Shown one piece after another: positions 26,071 through 33,586 of a stretch of DNA of 64,000 nucleotides. How positions within the stretch are numbered: the first letter of the stretch is position 1; each line of letters starts with the position of its first letter. Both the position numbers and the translations under genes were made by a program. The notes beneath the pieces were generated by a model, which made no database searches, was not told where the DNA came from, and saw only the letters and a program-made list of their open reading frames with translations. This DNA comes from a bacterium 336/3 (GTDB lineage Bacteria > Bacteroidota > Bacteroidia > Cytophagales > Thermonemataceae), in NCBI GenBank assembly GCA_001281695.1, contig LJIE01000001.1, forward strand, positions 688,107-752,106, read 5' to 3'.

Positions 26071-26079
26071 AAGGAGGTG
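26071..26079 (+). promoter_or_regulatory. strong Shine-Dalgarno sequence of rpsU
   Basis: AAGGAGGTG is complementary to nine bases of the 16S rRNA 3' end, with nine bases between GGAGG and the ATG. Other leaders read in this window are A-rich without such a site. Work on Flavobacterium ribosomes has shown that bS21 helps hide the anti-Shine-Dalgarno sequence and that rpsU keeps a strong site for self-control; this site fits that model. Confidence 0.9.
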
Positions 26080-26086
26080 TCCAAGA

Positions 26087-26281
26087 ATGCTAGTTATACA
26101 AGTAAAAGAAAATGAAACTATAGATAAAGCTTTGAAGCGTTTTAAAAAGAAATTTGAAAAAACAGGTGTATTGAAGCAATTACGTAGCCGTACTTTTTTT
26201 GAAAAGAAATCTATTTCTCGTCGTAGAACTGTATTGCGTGCTGCTTATCGCCAAACTTTACAACAAGCTGAAAATAACTAA
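26087..26281 (+). CDS. rpsU: 30S ribosomal protein bS21
   Basis: bS21 sits near the 3' end of 16S rRNA on the small subunit. The 64-residue protein shows the family pattern VKENETIDKALKRFKKKFEK then the basic RSRTFFEKKSISRRRTVLR segment. It has a canonical promoter and an unusually strong Shine-Dalgarno sequence, which in this phylum implies autoregulation by bS21-deficient ribosomes. It begins a rpsU-xerC-hpf cluster conserved in Bacteroidota; in many relatives tRNA genes, tuf, secE and nusG follow, but not here. A 14-bp hairpin lies between rpsU and xerC. Confidence 0.97.
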   Translation: MLVIQVKENETIDKALKRFKKKFEKTGVLKQLRSRTFFEKKSISRRRTVLRAAYRQTLQQAENN

Positions 26282-26312
26282 CTTTTTGTTTGTTTAAATC
26301 AAAAAAAATCAT

Positions 26313-26348
26313 TATTTAGTGCTTAGGAAAAAGTCTAAGCACTAAATA
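26313..26348 (+). promoter_or_regulatory. 14-bp hairpin abutting the xerC start codon
   Basis: TATTTAGTGCTTAG (26313-26326) pairs perfectly with CTAAGCACTAAATA (26335-26348) across an 8-base loop. The last paired base is the A of the xerC ATG. No T-run follows, so it is not an ordinary terminator. It may limit xerC translation or set the 3' end or stability of rpsU mRNA. Confidence 0.6.
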
Positions 26349-27229
26349 TGATTGAGAAATTCCTCCAATATATAAGTTTTCAGAAACGTCAGAGTACCCA
26401 TACACAGAGTTCTTATCGCAATGATTTAGAGCAATTTGCAAGCTATTTAGAGCAAACTTATCAAATATCAGATTTAGCTCAAACTGACTATCACATTATC
26501 CGTTCTTGGATTATTTCCCTTTCGGAAGAAAATTTACAAGCTACTTCTATTAACAGAAAAATAGCTACACTAAAGTCTTTTTATAAGTTTTTGGTGAAGC
26601 AAAATTATATTGTAGCAAACCCAACTCTTAGAATCAAGGCCTTAAAAACACCCAAAAGAACACCTGTTTTTATAGAAGAAGCAGACTTAACTAAACTACT
26701 TGACCATGTGGAGTTTAGCGAAGATTTTAGTGGCTATCGAGATAAAATCATTATTGAAATGCTTTATAATATGGGCATTCGTGAAGCTGAACTATTAAAT
26801 ACCAAAGAATTAGATATTAATCATATAAGAGAGGAAATCAAGGTTTTGGGGAAAGGTAATAAAGAAAGAATCATTCCTATTACAGCAACATTAAGTCATC
26901 TGATACAAGAATATGTGTATCAGAAGCAACAAGCTTTTCCACAACTATCACACGACTTTTTAATTGTAACTGATAGTGGAGAACCTGCTTACCCTATGCT
27001 AATTTATAGAATCGTGAAAAAGTACTTGAATTTGGTCAGCAATGCAAACAAAAAAAGCCCACATATACTCAGGCATACATTTGCCACACATTTGCTCAAT
27101 AAAGGAGCAGATTTGAATGCTATTAAGGAAATAATGGGACACAGTAACCTTAGTGCAACACAAATTTATACGCATAATTCTTTAGAAAAACTAAAAGAAA
27201 TATTTGAACAGGCTCATCCGAAGGCGTAA
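26348..27229 (+). CDS. tyrosine recombinase of the XerC/XerD type
   Basis: This 293-residue site-specific recombinase has an N-terminal SAM-like core-binding domain (about 1-85) and a catalytic domain with all residues expected: Arg145 (MGIREAELL), Lys169 (VLGKGNKERIIP), His239 and Arg242 (HILRHTFATHLL), His265 (GHSNLSATQIY) and nucleophile Tyr274. Length and position in the rpsU-xer-hpf cluster fit a housekeeping Xer protein that resolves chromosome dimers, not a mobile integrase. I cannot tell XerC from XerD. Its start codon sits at the foot of the hairpin at 26313-26348. Confidence 0.9.
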   Translation: MIEKFLQYISFQKRQSTHTQSSYRNDLEQFASYLEQTYQISDLAQTDYHIIRSWIISLSEENLQATSINRKIATLKSFYKFLVKQNYIVANPTLRIKALKTPKRTPVFIEEADLTKLLDHVEFSEDFSGYRDKIIIEMLYNMGIREAELLNTKELDINHIREEIKVLGKGNKERIIPITATLSHLIQEYVYQKQQAFPQLSHDFLIVTDSGEPAYPMLIYRIVKKYLNLVSNANKKSPHILRHTFATHLLNKGADLNAIKEIMGHSNLSATQIYTHNSLEKLKEIFEQAHPKA

Positions 27230-27296
27230 TATATAGAAAAATGCTAAAAATACCTGTTCTACTTAATCAATGGTTTAACCTTAAATGAGATGTATT

Positions 27297-27596
27297 ATGA
27301 AAGTTCAGATGCAATCTATTCATTTTGATGCAGACATCAAATTGCTTGATTTTATTCAAAAAAAATTAGACAAATTAGAAACGTTTTATGACCGTATGAC
27401 TGATGGGGAAGTTTTTCTTCGATTAGATAAAAGTGAACAAAAAGATAATAAGATTGTAGAGGTAAAAATTAATGTACCAGGCAATGTGATTTTTGCAAAA
27501 TCACAAAAAAGCTCTTTTGAAGCTGCTACTGATGATGCTGTAGAAAGTTTGAGAAGGCAAATCACCAAATTTAAGGAAAAGGCATTAGAGCATTAA
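27297..27596 (+). CDS. hpf: ribosome hibernation-promoting factor, short form
   Basis: HPF/RaiA binds the decoding site of idle 30S subunits and blocks translation in stationary phase. The protein is 99 residues from the ATG at 27297 (MKVQMQSIHFDADIKLLDFI); an ATG at 27285 would add four residues. The N-terminal HPF fold spans the whole protein, with VFLRLDKSEQ and the basic C-terminal RRQITKFKEKA. It lacks the C-terminal dimerisation domain of long HPF, so it is the short form. It is third in the rpsU cluster and ends before a strong bidirectional terminator. Confidence 0.92.
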   Translation: MKVQMQSIHFDADIKLLDFIQKKLDKLETFYDRMTDGEVFLRLDKSEQKDNKIVEVKINVPGNVIFAKSQKSSFEAATDDAVESLRRQITKFKEKALEH

Positions 27597-27615
27597 AAAT
27601 ATAAATAAATTTAAA

Positions 27616-27645
27616 CAAAAAGCCCCAAATTACTGGGGCTTTTTG
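27616..27645. terminator. bidirectional intrinsic terminator
   Basis: CAAAAAGCCCC (27616-27626) pairs with GGGGCTTTTTG (27635-27645) across an 8-base loop. A/T runs on both sides serve hpf on the plus strand and the small gene ending at 27651 on the minus strand. Confidence 0.88.
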
Positions 27646-27650
27646 TTTGG

Positions 27651-27866
27651 TTACTGTGCTGTTTTTTTACTAGCACAACAGCTTTTCTTTCCTTCAGTTG
27701 CTTTATCTCCACAAGAAGTTTTAGTTTCTGTAGCACAAGCTTCTTTTTTCTTTTTCTTCTTCTTTTTGAACAACTCTGTATTTTCAGAATTAGAATAGTT
27801 ATTTGCAATTACAGCAGTTGTACCTACCATTGCAAACAAAGCTAAAGCCAAAGCAAATTTTTTCAT
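27651..27866 (-). CDS. small secreted Lys/Cys-rich protein
   Basis: This 71-residue protein has a signal peptide (MKKFALALALFAMVGTTAVIA). A run of eight lysines follows at residues 34-41, and the short tail holds four cysteines (EACATETK, SCGDKATE, KSCCASK). The mature part is only about 50 residues and strongly basic. Similar small exported peptides with lysine runs and paired cysteines occur in Bacteroidota, without a known function. Metal binding by the cysteines is a guess. It follows the T9SS cargo gene by 22 bases on the same strand and ends at the terminator at 27616. An overlapping frame in the same region is a shadow. Confidence 0.65.
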   Translation of the reverse strand: MKKFALALALFAMVGTTAVIANNYSNSENTELFKKKKKKKKEACATETKTSCGDKATEGKKSCCASKKTAQ

Positions 27867-27888
27867 ATTTATAAAATTTAAAAGTTAA

Positions 27889-29493
27889 TTATTGTTTTAT
27901 CAATTTTCTTGCCACTTTCTCACCACCAGTTTCAAGCATCAAGATATAAGTACCTTTTTCTAAATTCCCTAAATCTATATCCATAGAACCTGAAAATTGA
28001 GCATTATTCTGTGTTTTTACTGCTCTACCAGCCATATCATATACAACTGCATGTACAGAAGTATATTTAGCTCCACCAATCTTAATATTAAAGTTTTTGG
28101 AACTTGGATTAGGAGTGATTAATAAATTACCATCAGCCAAATTATTATCTAAACTTGCAACCACTCCACCAGCCGAAACTGTAAAACGATACACAGACTC
28201 ATCACCATCATTAGAAGCAATAGCCACAGTATCCATTTGAGCTCCTTTAGAAACATCATAAGAAATTGTAAAATCAGCACTTCCAGCAGCAGCAATACTT
28301 GTTGGAACATTTGCAACAGAGAAAGCACTAGAAGAGCCTCTTCTCATAGATACACTAGAAATAGTAAGAGATTCATTACCTGCATTTTGAATGGTAAATG
28401 TAGAAGATAAACTTGTTGCAGAACCTGTTACAACACCCAAAAACGTACCATCAGTGGTGGTAGTTAAGAACTTATTGTTACTAATATTATTCCCTAAACC
28501 TACTATATTGATTTCAGGGGAAGTAGCAGTTCCTGTAATAGCAAATGTATAAGGATTTTCATTGGGGTCGTTGTTTGGTATGCTAATGGTACTATTGAAT
28601 GTTCCAAATGTACCAGGAGCAAAACGAATCCTAAAGGTTGTGCTACCAGCAGGAATTACAGGAGAAGTTGCTTGTTGTGTAATAGTAAAATTGCTATTGG
28701 AAGATGTAATAGTACCTAAAGTGAGGTTAATTGAACCAGTATTTTGAATAGTAAAAATTCTTTCAATAGCAGTTCCAGAAGCTACAGAGAAAGTACCATA
28801 ATTTGTTCCATTGGTAACAGATGTAGTAGTTGTGCCTGTAGCAATGGATGAGTTATCAGTACCTAAAACATTAATATCTGGAGGCAAAATAGCTGTTACA
28901 TTAATATTATCTAATCTCCAAGTGTCACCATCTAGATTTCTATTCACAAAAGCCAAATAAATAGTTTGACCTGCATAGGATGTTAAGTCAACGGTACGGC
29001 TTGTATATGTAGTACCATTATTTTCATTCCTTGTGTAGACAACTGTAGCACTTCCAACATTAGAAGTGGTAATAGGGGAAGTAGAAACTCTTACAGAGAA
29101 TACACTTCCAAAGGAACCTGTATATTGTTCTGTTTCACAAAATGTTAGGCTTGTTGAGGCACCTCCAGCAGGAATAACCAATGATGGAGTTGCTAAATAA
29201 GAGTCAAGTGTACCAGTTGTAATACCATATCGTATTTGTGCGGCACCAGTAGATGTGCCTGTACAACCAGCTCCAGCAGTGGGGGTTGTAATTCTTGTAA
29301 AATAAGTTGACGAACCTGTCCCAGTTCCACTAACTAGAGCATTTCCTGAGGACCAGCCTGTGGGAACAAATGTTGTCCCTTCAAAACCTTCATTTAATAA
29401 TACTTGAGCTTTTATGCTCGTCCCAGATAGCACTATAATCAAAGTAAGGAGCCAAGACGTTTTCTTGTAAAAGTTTAGATAAGAATGTAACAT
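27889..29493 (-). CDS. T9SS-secreted protein with choice-of-anchor domains
   Basis: This 534-residue exported protein begins with a signal peptide (start at 29493; cleavage near SIKAQ). An N-terminal jelly-roll-like region follows (LNEGFEGTTFVPTGWSS, then WRLDNINVTA), matching the choice-of-anchor J type. Two Hydin/ASPM-like 'choice-of-anchor D' repeats come next (PDINVLGTDNSS and SPEINIVGLGNN, each followed by FTIQN and a conserved NPYTFAITG or VYRFTVSAG). The last 80 residues are a type A T9SS sorting domain (LLITPNPSSKNFNI, VYDMAGRAV, LEKGTYILMLETG, KLIKQ). It should be exported through T9SS and anchored or released at the surface. Confidence 0.88.
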   Translation of the reverse strand: MLHSYLNFYKKTSWLLTLIIVLSGTSIKAQVLLNEGFEGTTFVPTGWSSGNALVSGTGTGSSTYFTRITTPTAGAGCTGTSTGAAQIRYGITTGTLDSYLATPSLVIPAGGASTSLTFCETEQYTGSFGSVFSVRVSTSPITTSNVGSATVVYTRNENNGTTYTSRTVDLTSYAGQTIYLAFVNRNLDGDTWRLDNINVTAILPPDINVLGTDNSSIATGTTTTSVTNGTNYGTFSVASGTAIERIFTIQNTGSINLTLGTITSSNSNFTITQQATSPVIPAGSTTFRIRFAPGTFGTFNSTISIPNNDPNENPYTFAITGTATSPEINIVGLGNNISNNKFLTTTTDGTFLGVVTGSATSLSSTFTIQNAGNESLTISSVSMRRGSSSAFSVANVPTSIAAAGSADFTISYDVSKGAQMDTVAIASNDGDESVYRFTVSAGGVVASLDNNLADGNLLITPNPSSKNFNIKIGGAKYTSVHAVVYDMAGRAVKTQNNAQFSGSMDIDLGNLEKGTYILMLETGGEKVARKLIKQ

Positions 29494-29655
29494 AATGTAT
29501 GGTTTATTAAAATGAAACATGAATACAGAAATTGTTTTTTTCTAATCTTAAAAGTAAAAAATAAAAAGTGGTTTGACAAATAAAAATGATAAAAAGATTT
29601 GTTAAAACATTTAATTTTACAATTATTATATTGTTTTTGATAAAAAAAGTATTTT

Positions 29656-30465
29656 ATGTACCAATCTTTAAATGTAAAAATAGAAAATCATTTGGCTTAT
29701 TTAAGTATCAATCGCCCTGAAAAAGCCAATGCAATGGATGAAGACTTTTGGAAAGAGCTTCCGTTAGCCCTAAAATCATTAGAGCAAAATCTTGATGTGA
29801 GAGTGATTTTGCTTTATGGAGAAGGAAAACACTTTTCATCAGGTATCGATTTGGCAATGCTGATGGGACTTAAACAAAGTATTGCAGATTTAGAAATAGG
29901 AAGGGCAGGAGAAAAAATATATCAATTTGTAGTAGGTTTACAAGAAAGCATCAATGCCGTAGAAAAATGTACCAAGCCTGTTGTTGCTTGTATTCATGGG
30001 GCATGTGTAGGGGCTGGAGTAGATTTAATTAGTGCTTGTGATTTGAGATATGCTTCTGAGGATGCGTATTTTTGTGTAAAAGAAGCAGACATGGGTATCA
30101 TTGCAGATTTAGGAACGCTTCAAAGATTACCAAAGATTATTCCCGCAGGCGTAGCTGCAGAGCTTTCTTATACTGCTAGAAAGATGCCAGCCTCTGAAGC
30201 TGATAAGTATGGGTTAGTAAGTAAATTGTTTTCTACTAAAGAAAGTATGATGGAAGGTGTAAAAGAAATTGCTACTACAATTGCTTCAAAATCTCCACTG
30301 GTTATCAGAGGAGTGAAAAAAACATTGCTTTATAGCCGAGACCATGCAGTACAAGAAGGGCTTTCTTTTATTGCACATTGGAACGCCTCACAACTGATGA
30401 GTAAAGATGTTGAAATTTCAGTCATAGCTCAAATGCAGAAACAGACACCAACTTTTGAAGGATAA
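29656..30465 (+). CDS. enoyl-CoA hydratase/isomerase (crotonase), dienoyl-CoA isomerase-like
   Basis: This 269-residue crotonase-fold protein resembles ECH1, delta(3,5)-delta(2,4)-dienoyl-CoA isomerase, which moves double bonds during breakdown of unsaturated fatty acids. The three acidic active-site residues of ECH1 can be placed: Asp in GAGVDLISACDLRY, Glu in FCVKEADMG, and Asp in IIADLGTLQRLPK. The C-terminal half also follows ECH1 (YTARKMPASEADKYGLVSK, LLYSRDHAVQEGL). No other beta-oxidation gene is adjacent. Its stop codon lies inside a long palindrome shared with the convergent aspartokinase gene. Confidence 0.88.
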   Translation: MYQSLNVKIENHLAYLSINRPEKANAMDEDFWKELPLALKSLEQNLDVRVILLYGEGKHFSSGIDLAMLMGLKQSIADLEIGRAGEKIYQFVVGLQESINAVEKCTKPVVACIHGACVGAGVDLISACDLRYASEDAYFCVKEADMGIIADLGTLQRLPKIIPAGVAAELSYTARKMPASEADKYGLVSKLFSTKESMMEGVKEIATTIASKSPLVIRGVKKTLLYSRDHAVQEGLSFIAHWNASQLMSKDVEISVIAQMQKQTPTFEG

Positions 30466-30499
30466 TATAAAGGCGAGAAATTTCTCGCCTTTATATTAT
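30462..30499. terminator. bidirectional terminator containing both stop codons
   Basis: A 38-bp perfect palindrome centred between 30480 and 30481. Its GC-rich core is GGCGAGAAA / TTTCTCGCC, flanked by A/T arms. The crotonase TAA (30463-30465) and the aspartokinase stop (30496-30498 on the minus strand) are mirror images within it. Confidence 0.82.
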
Positions 30500-31869
30500 T
30501 GCACAAACTCTTTATTAAGAGCTTGGATTGCATTTTTAAAGTATTCTTTTTCTATAACCAATTGAATATTTACTTGTCGCATAGCACAGCCAATACTCAA
30601 AATATTGATTTTATTATCAGCAAGTGTTTGAGCCGTACGAGCAAGCATTCCAGGCTGATTAATATTTGTACCTATGAGGCAAATAATGGCTACTTTTCGG
30701 GCTGTAACACTTTCATATTTCGATTTTAATATATTGAGTAACTCTTCTTTAAAATCTTTTTCCCAAATAACCATCGAAATGCTGTTGGCACTGGTAGTCT
30801 TGAAAATATAACTTACTCCAAAATGCTCTAAATCTTGCATAATTTTGAGGTCGTAACCTACAGAACCGACCATCATAGGGTCGTGAATATCCAAAATCAT
30901 TACTTTTTCTGAACCTGTAATAATTTCAATGCGACTATCAGGGCATACATAATTTTTGGTGATAAGTGTACCAGGGTGAGCAGGCTCAAAAGTATTTTTT
31001 ATTCTTAAATTAATACCATTAATTTCCAGAGGTTTAGCTGCTTTTGGATGAATAGCTTCCATGCCCACATCAGCGAGTTGGTCGGCTACATCATAATTGG
31101 TAAAGCCCACAGGAACACAATTTTCCACTCCTACAATATTGGGGTCAGCAGAAGACAAATGATATTCCTTATGGATAATGGCTTCATCAGCTTGGACAGC
31201 CACAGCTACTTTACTGAAAGTTACTTCCGAATAGCCTCTATCAAACTCACGCATGATGCCCTCTGTACCTTTTGTATAGCCTGTTACAATACAGATAGTT
31301 TTTGAAAAATCTATAGTAGAGAGTGTTTTTTGAATGCGTTGGTCAATGGTAAGGGCTTCTGAATCTTGAAATCCACTTAAATCTACGAATGTAGCATGAT
31401 GGCCTTTATTTTGAAGGATATTTACAGCATTGAACGCTGAGTGACTTTCACCAATAGAAGCCAATATTTCTCGAGCGGCTTGGAAAATATTTTCTTTTAT
31501 CAAATATCCTGAAGCTAAAACATCTGCCAAACTATCCAAATATCTTTGAGCCTCTTGAATTCTAGTTTCAATAAAATTATCAGCCTCTAGAATATTTAAA
31601 CCTAATGAAATATATTTTTTATTAAGTTCTTTGAGACGTAAAGTAAGTTCTTCAAGCTGTTTATGAAAATTTTTACCTTGAATAAAATGATGATAAATAC
31701 CAGGTGCTTGGGTTTTCTTATCTTCTAAAAGCCAATTGGTTACACCAGCATAAGCTGAAACAATATAAATTCGGTTATAAATTTGATTAGAGTCAAATAA
31801 AATAATGTTTTGGAGGACTTGGTCGAATGACGACATGGACGTCCCTCCAATTTTTTCGACAGATAACAT
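30496..31869 (-). CDS. aspartate kinase of the ectoine-type (Ask_Ect) subfamily
   Basis: This enzyme phosphorylates aspartate at the entry to Lys/Thr/Met or ectoine synthesis. The 457-residue protein opens with VEKIGGTSM and follows the specialised aspartokinase found in ectoine clusters: YNRIYIVSAYAGVTNWLLE, DRGYSEVTFSKVAVA, EAIIHKEYHLSSADPNIVG, TNYDVADQLADVGMEAIHP and RIKNTFEPAHPGTLI. Two ACT-like regulatory repeats occupy about residues 300-457. No ectABC genes are in the window. It may be the general aspartokinase in this organism or a specialised one; sequence alone does not decide. Confidence 0.88.
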   Translation of the reverse strand: MLSVEKIGGTSMSSFDQVLQNIILFDSNQIYNRIYIVSAYAGVTNWLLEDKKTQAPGIYHHFIQGKNFHKQLEELTLRLKELNKKYISLGLNILEADNFIETRIQEAQRYLDSLADVLASGYLIKENIFQAAREILASIGESHSAFNAVNILQNKGHHATFVDLSGFQDSEALTIDQRIQKTLSTIDFSKTICIVTGYTKGTEGIMREFDRGYSEVTFSKVAVAVQADEAIIHKEYHLSSADPNIVGVENCVPVGFTNYDVADQLADVGMEAIHPKAAKPLEINGINLRIKNTFEPAHPGTLITKNYVCPDSRIEIITGSEKVMILDIHDPMMVGSVGYDLKIMQDLEHFGVSYIFKTTSANSISMVIWEKDFKEELLNILKSKYESVTARKVAIICLIGTNINQPGMLARTAQTLADNKINILSIGCAMRQVNIQLVIEKEYFKNAIQALNKEFVQ

Positions 31870-31951
31870 AGCTGATAAAATTTTAATTGGTTGAGGTGCA
31901 AATTTAAAATTCTATTTGATAATTAGGAAAAGCTATGTTAATAACTTCGTA

Positions 31952-33304
31952 TTATTTTCTAACTCTTTGATGAACAGGATAATAATTATTGATTCTGTTG
32001 GGTAATATTTTTGCCCAACCTAGATTTAAGCCTTTGTATTGCATCAAAGCCCAACCTTTTATTGGGGTATCTATTGTAAAATCTTGTTTACGAAGATATT
32101 GCATGGCTTGTTCGTAGCTTAACTCCAAACGAGAGATATTAGCATTTACGAGATTTGTCATGGCTAAATCATGGCTGGGAATAAAATCATTTTGTTTTAA
32201 CTCACCCACTTGTAAACTAGTATGCTTGATGTAAGCTGTTCCAGCTATTTGACTAATGCTTTGTGTATGATGTTCTTGTAATAAAAATATTTGATTTTTA
32301 TAAGTATAAAATTGATGATTTTCAGGAATGTTTATCCAATTTTTGAATATATCTACTTGTTTTTTAGGCAAAAGAGTAAAAATATTCTTTTTGGTTTTTG
32401 AGTGAGTATTATTGTTGCCCGTTTTTTGTAAACAAGCAATAAAAAAGCCTTCTCCTTGTAAAAGATGAGGAAAGAAACGATAAGCAAAAATATCATCAAG
32501 ACTTGATTCCTTAATTCCTAAATCATGTTCTAGAGGTATCTTTATACTTTTACAATGATGATTTTTAACCAACCAAGCCAAATTTTCTTCATTTTCTTGG
32601 GTGTTGTATGTACAAGTGCTATAAACCAAAAAACCACTTGGTTTTAAAGCAGGTAAAACATCTGCTAAAATACGTTTTTGACGAGCAGCACAAAGATTTA
32701 CATTATCCAAAGACCATTCTGTAATGGCTTGAGGCTCTTTTCTAAACATACCCTCACCTGAACAAGGAGCATCTACAACAATGATGTCAAAAAAGTTTTC
32801 TAAACTGCCCCAAACCTGCGAATCCGTTTGAGTAACAATATAATTGCTATTTCCCCAACGAACAAGGTTTTCTTCTAAAATGTCAGCCCTATTTTTAATA
32901 ATTTCGTTAGCAACTAAAAGACTATCTGATGAAATAAGAGAAATAAGATGTGTACTTTTGCCACCAGGGGCAGCACTCAAATCTAACACACGAAGGGCTT
33001 TTTTGGGTAAAATATGCTCAATAACTTTTCCCAAAAACATAGAAGAAGCCTCTTGCACATAATAAGAACCTGCCCAAAAAGTGGGGTCTTCTGTAAAAGA
33101 AGGACGCTCTGAAAGATAATAACCATCTTTACACCAACTAACAGGTTTCTGATTGTCTATATAATTTTGTAATTTTTTCTGAGAATTGTAGCGAATAGAT
33201 GTAATAGGAGGGCTTTGAAGGCTATCTAAAAAACTTTGGTGCTCGTTTTCAGGAAGAATATGAGCTAATTTGTTTGTGAAATCTGCTGGAAGAGTGTTTT
33301 CCAT
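31952..33304 (-). CDS. RsmF/NOL1/NOP2/Sun-family rRNA (cytosine-C5)-methyltransferase
   Basis: This SAM-dependent RNA m5C methyltransferase is 450 residues from the ATG at 33304 (MENTLPADFTNKL). The reading frame stays open upstream, but there it runs through two tRNA genes and cannot be protein. Motif I is VLDLSAAPGGKSTHL (about 106-120), motif IV VVDAPCSGEGMF with Cys181, and motif VI YSTCTYN with catalytic Cys231. A C-terminal domain with GWALMQYKGLNLGWAK and NRINNYYPV resembles the RsmF-type substrate domain. The target is probably 16S rRNA; the exact cytosine is inferred. Confidence 0.9.
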   Translation of the reverse strand: MENTLPADFTNKLAHILPENEHQSFLDSLQSPPITSIRYNSQKKLQNYIDNQKPVSWCKDGYYLSERPSFTEDPTFWAGSYYVQEASSMFLGKVIEHILPKKALRVLDLSAAPGGKSTHLISLISSDSLLVANEIIKNRADILEENLVRWGNSNYIVTQTDSQVWGSLENFFDIIVVDAPCSGEGMFRKEPQAITEWSLDNVNLCAARQKRILADVLPALKPSGFLVYSTCTYNTQENEENLAWLVKNHHCKSIKIPLEHDLGIKESSLDDIFAYRFFPHLLQGEGFFIACLQKTGNNNTHSKTKKNIFTLLPKKQVDIFKNWINIPENHQFYTYKNQIFLLQEHHTQSISQIAGTAYIKHTSLQVGELKQNDFIPSHDLAMTNLVNANISRLELSYEQAMQYLRKQDFTIDTPIKGWALMQYKGLNLGWAKILPNRINNYYPVHQRVRK

Positions 33305-33366
33305 ACCAAAAGCCTTTAAAGTACAAAACCTTACAGGTGGTAGCCTATAAGGTTTTTTGATTTTTG

Positions 33367-33441
33367 TGGGAGTTGAGGGATTCGAACCCCCGACCCTCTG
33401 CTTGTAAGGCAGATGCTCTGAACCAGCTGAGCTAAACTCCC
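33367..33441 (-). tRNA. tRNA-Val (anticodon TAC), copy 2
   Basis: A 75-base cloverleaf on the minus strand. Acceptor GGGAGTT pairs with AACTCCC. The D stem is GCTC/GAGC, the anticodon loop CTTACAA, and the T arm GGGGG-TTCGAAT-CCCTC. The CCA end is not encoded. It is nine bases downstream of copy 1 and identical except for the third acceptor pair (G-C here, A-T there). Confidence 0.95.
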
Positions 33442-33450
33442 GAAGGTTTG

Positions 33451-33525
33451 TGGAAGTTGAGGGATTCGAACCCCCGACCCTCTGCTTGTAAGGCAGATGC
33501 TCTGAACCAGCTGAGCTAAACTTCC
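33451..33525 (-). tRNA. tRNA-Val (anticodon TAC), copy 1
   Basis: A 75-base cloverleaf with acceptor GGAAGTT / AACTTCC and the same D, anticodon and T arms as its neighbour. It is first in the tandem pair, about six bases after the predicted transcription start of the promoter at 33538-33569. Confidence 0.95.
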
Positions 33526-33537
33526 GAAATAGGACTG

Positions 33538-33569
33538 CAAATATAGGAGTCCTATTTTTTATTTGCAAA
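33538..33569 (-). promoter_or_regulatory. promoter for the tRNA-Val pair
   Basis: On the minus strand: TTTG (33566-33569), a 20-base spacer, and TATATTTG (33538-33545). This is a near-consensus Bacteroidota promoter. The -7 element is identical to that of the tRNA-Ser promoter at 52495. A 10-bp inverted repeat (33527-33536 / 33548-33557) surrounds the -7 element. Confidence 0.72.
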
Positions 33570-33586
33570 TTTTTTATAAAAAATTT

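Noticed and set aside
26348-27229. Tyrosine recombinase as a sign of an integrated element
   Set aside because: Its place between rpsU and hpf and its Xer-like size point to the housekeeping recombinase. No direct repeats, other phage genes or tRNA target flank it.
27611-27808. Alternative minus-strand frame overlapping the small Lys/Cys-rich gene
   Set aside because: It lacks a signal peptide and runs into the terminator. The other frame has a clear signal peptide.
33367-33525. Two 75-base near-identical repeats that could look like a CRISPR or mobile repeat
   Set aside because: Each folds as a complete tRNA-Val with conserved D, anticodon and T arms.
33305-33568. N-terminal extension of the rRNA methyltransferase frame with two near-identical protein repeats
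   Set aside because: The repeats are the translation of the two tandem tRNA-Val genes. The true start is the ATG at 33304.
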